A stretch of DNA of 14,054 nt from Eubacterium sp. Lineage in GTDB: Bacteria > Bacillota > Clostridia > Oscillospirales > Acutalibacteraceae. Below, piece by piece: positions 12,075-14,054 of this stretch. The stretch lies in contig JAIDEF010000367.1 in NCBI GenBank assembly GCA_029054965.1, forward strand, positions 1 through 14,054. Direction: 5' to 3'. The notes under the pieces are model-generated. The model was not told where the DNA came from and did no database searches. It saw nothing but the letters and a program-made list of their open reading frames with translations. Every line of letters begins with the position of its first letter. Position 1 is the stretch's first letter. The position numbers and the translations under genes were made by a program.

Positions 12075-13937
12075 ATGAAACTGAATTTTTTTAATAACAA
12101 TATTAAATCGGATAAGCCTGCTGTTCAGAGAATATATAATTTTGAGGGTTTTGATGCAGTGTATGTTAACAGCTCAGACCAATATCAACAAAAGGATTAT
12201 GATAGAATATTAAGTGCAGAGAAGAAAAAAAGCATCAATTTATGGGCATGGAAAAACGAGAAGGCAGTAGCTGAATTTGCAATTCTCTGTGCTGATAAAG
12301 AAATCAGTAATGTTTCTGTTAAAGCATCAGATTTAAGCGGTAAATCAGGAATTCTTCCATCCTCACTCGTTAAGCTTTCATATATTAAAGATGTTAAAGC
12401 ATATACCGGTCATGCAGGCTGGTATGCAAACAATCCGGGAAATATAATGCCACGAGGTGAAAGAGAATACTATCCTGAGGTTATTTATTCTGATGAGCCT
12501 GTGTCAGTATGTAAAGATAAATTTCAGTTGGTGTGGGCAGAAATCAGTATACCTAAAGATGTATCAGCAGGGATTTATCGCGGCACAATTACAATTTCCG
12601 TAGAAAATACAAAGAAAACGGCTGAGCTTGATTATACTCTTGAGATTCTGGATGTAACAATGCCTGATTCAGACAATTATTTGTTTGATGTAGAATACTG
12701 GAGTCATCCGTATAATGTTGCTTATTATTATGACGTTGAACCTTTTTCAGATAAGCATTTGAAAATTTTGAAACAGCATATGTCGATTTATAAAAATCTT
12801 GGTGGTCACGCAGTTACCGCAAGTATTGTTGAAGAGGCGTGGGGCGGACAGACATATGGTTATAACAAAGATGTTCATTATCCCTCAATGATTAAGTGGA
12901 TAAAAACTGCTGATGGAAATTGGACATTTGACTATACTCATTTTGATAGGTGGGTACAGTTAAATAAAAGTATAGGGATTGCTGACAAAATTATTTGCTA
13001 CAGTATGATGCCGTGGAAAAATGTTATACGGTATTATGACGAAGCAAAGAAAAAAGAAATGAAAATGACAGTTAATCCTGCTGTCAAAGAAAAATATAAT
13101 AAGGTCTGGCTTCCGTTTCTTAAAGCGTTTATTATGCACCTTGATGAAATGGGATGGTTTGATAGTACATATATAGGCTTTGACGAGCGCCGTAATATGG
13201 AAACAGCACTTGATTTGATTTCAAATGTTAAAAATAAGAATGGACAGTCGCTTAAAATATCGGCATCTTTTAATGATTTTAAGCACAATGCATCTATATT
13301 TAACAGGCTTGATTATGCCTCTGTAGGGCTTCAGCAAATCAGGGATAATTTGTCTGATTTCAAGAATCAGGTGAACTTGAGAAGAGATAATAAACAGGAA
13401 ACAACGATGTATACAGCAACAGAGCATGTTCCAAACAGCTTTACAAAGTCAATCCCTGTTGAAAGCTATTGGTCAATTATGTTTGCTGGCTCGTTAAATG
13501 CAACAGGATTTTTGCGGTGGGCATATGATGCATGGGTTGCAGAGCCTTTAGAGGAGTCTACTCACTGGTCATTTCCGGCAGGTGATTGTTTTCTTGTCTA
13601 TCCGTCATTAAGGAATGCTGAAGAGCCTGAAAGCAAAATTACTTTGCGTTTGGCAAAGCTTGATGAGGGTGTTCGTGATGTAAATAAGCTATATATGATG
13701 CGTGAAGCTTCACCAGAAATTTCTGAGGAAATTGAAAAGCTGTTCTCTTCAATAAAAGGCTGTGAAGAAAACAGCTATGAATTTTATACTATGAAAAGAA
13801 CAAACATCTGGGGACGCACAGCAAAATGGCTTACTGATAAAGGAAAAAAAGAGATGATTGACGATATGAAGAAAACAAAGCAGAAAATTTATGAAATCTC
13901 CAAATTATATTGTGATGGGAAAAATAATTCAAAATAA
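12075..13937 (+). CDS. GH123-like glycosidase (DUF4091 domain), cytoplasmic
   Basis: The 620-aa protein has an N-terminal beta-sandwich-like part (about 1-200) and a barrel with the DUF4091/GH123 catalytic pattern. The GH123 family includes beta-N-acetylgalactosaminidases that use substrate-assisted catalysis with an Asp-Glu pair. Here YIGFDERRN supplies Asp370-Glu371. The C-terminal part has the DUF4091 hallmark GFLRWAYDAW (478-487), then HWSFPAGDCFLVYPS and SKITLRLAKLDEGVRDVNKL. There is no signal peptide or membrane anchor: the start MKLNFFNNN is polar, so the enzyme should act inside the cell on imported oligosaccharides. AAGGGTGG precedes the ATG. No sugar transporter or regulator is visible nearby. 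The exact substrate is not predictable from sequence; a non-GalNAc specificity is quite possible. Confidence 0.82.
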   Translation: MKLNFFNNNIKSDKPAVQRIYNFEGFDAVYVNSSDQYQQKDYDRILSAEKKKSINLWAWKNEKAVAEFAILCADKEISNVSVKASDLSGKSGILPSSLVKLSYIKDVKAYTGHAGWYANNPGNIMPRGEREYYPEVIYSDEPVSVCKDKFQLVWAEISIPKDVSAGIYRGTITISVENTKKTAELDYTLEILDVTMPDSDNYLFDVEYWSHPYNVAYYYDVEPFSDKHLKILKQHMSIYKNLGGHAVTASIVEEAWGGQTYGYNKDVHYPSMIKWIKTADGNWTFDYTHFDRWVQLNKSIGIADKIICYSMMPWKNVIRYYDEAKKKEMKMTVNPAVKEKYNKVWLPFLKAFIMHLDEMGWFDSTYIGFDERRNMETALDLISNVKNKNGQSLKISASFNDFKHNASIFNRLDYASVGLQQIRDNLSDFKNQVNLRRDNKQETTMYTATEHVPNSFTKSIPVESYWSIMFAGSLNATGFLRWAYDAWVAEPLEESTHWSFPAGDCFLVYPSLRNAEEPESKITLRLAKLDEGVRDVNKLYMMREASPEISEEIEKLFSSIKGCEENSYEFYTMKRTNIWGRTAKWLTDKGKKEMIDDMKKTKQKIYEISKLYCDGKNNSK

Positions 13938-13984
13938 AATTTCAACGAAGAAAAGTGGCATAATAAATTAATAATGCAGTATTA

Positions 13985-14026
13985 GCAAAAAAAAACAAAG
14001 CACCTTATGGTGCGTTGTTTTTTTGC
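13985..14026. terminator. Bidirectional terminator after the glycosidase-like gene
   Basis: GCACC (14000-14004) pairs with GGTGC (14009-14013) around TTAT. After an A/G mismatch the stem continues with AAAAACAA against TTGTTTTT, giving an A tract on one side and a T tract (14018-14024) on the other. It can therefore stop transcription from either strand. Nothing else is visible between 13938 and the window end at 14054. Confidence 0.85.
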
Positions 14027-14054
14027 ATATTTAATTCCTGTCAGGTGTGTTATA

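Overview
The window looks like a chromosomal segment from a low-to-moderate GC member of the Clostridia, most likely an Oscillospiraceae/Ruminococcus-type gut anaerobe. This is inferred from the GSI-alpha glutamine synthetase, the split ferredoxin-type glutamate synthase, the Bacillus/Clostridia-type Fe-S PurF, strong AGGAGG-like ribosome binding sites and TTGACA/TATAAT promoters. All genes are on the + strand. No transposase, phage gene, CRISPR array or resistance gene was seen.

Region 1 (1-1173) is the 3' part of a membrane-anchored CapA-family metallophosphatase-like gene whose start lies before the window. Region 2 (about 1229-9671) is a nitrogen-assimilation block: glnA (glutamine synthetase), an ammonium transporter with a PII signalling domain fused to its C-terminus, a three-gene split glutamate synthase (glutaminase subunit, ferredoxin/FMN synthase subunit, GXGXG beta-helix subunit), and purF (glutamine-dependent first step of purine synthesis). 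Amt imports or senses ammonium, GlnA makes glutamine, the three Glt proteins convert glutamine plus 2-oxoglutarate to glutamate, and PurF spends glutamine on purines. Region 3 (9686-9859) is a tRNA-Ser(GGA) with its own promoter and terminator. Region 4 (9860-13937) is visibly more A+T-rich accessory material: a DUF3592 membrane protein, a small HEAT-like protein, a DUF3788 protein, and a cytoplasmic GH123/DUF4091-type glycosidase.

The most interesting signals are regulatory. The only convincing promoter for glnA fires straight into a strong intrinsic terminator about 12 nt past the expected start site, leaving no room for another promoter before the gene. The amt-PII gene likewise sits just behind a series of hairpins ending in a strong terminator, with no promoter after it. 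Both genes therefore appear to depend on controlled read-through. The fused PII domain carries Ile where the usual uridylylated T-loop Tyr would be. Two perfect 14-bp palindromes precede the glt operon, and the tRNA-Ser -10 box lies in the loop of a perfect 9-bp inverted repeat. I do not see an unmistakably new multi-gene system. The putative nitrogen riboregulation and the transporter-PII fusion are the best leads.
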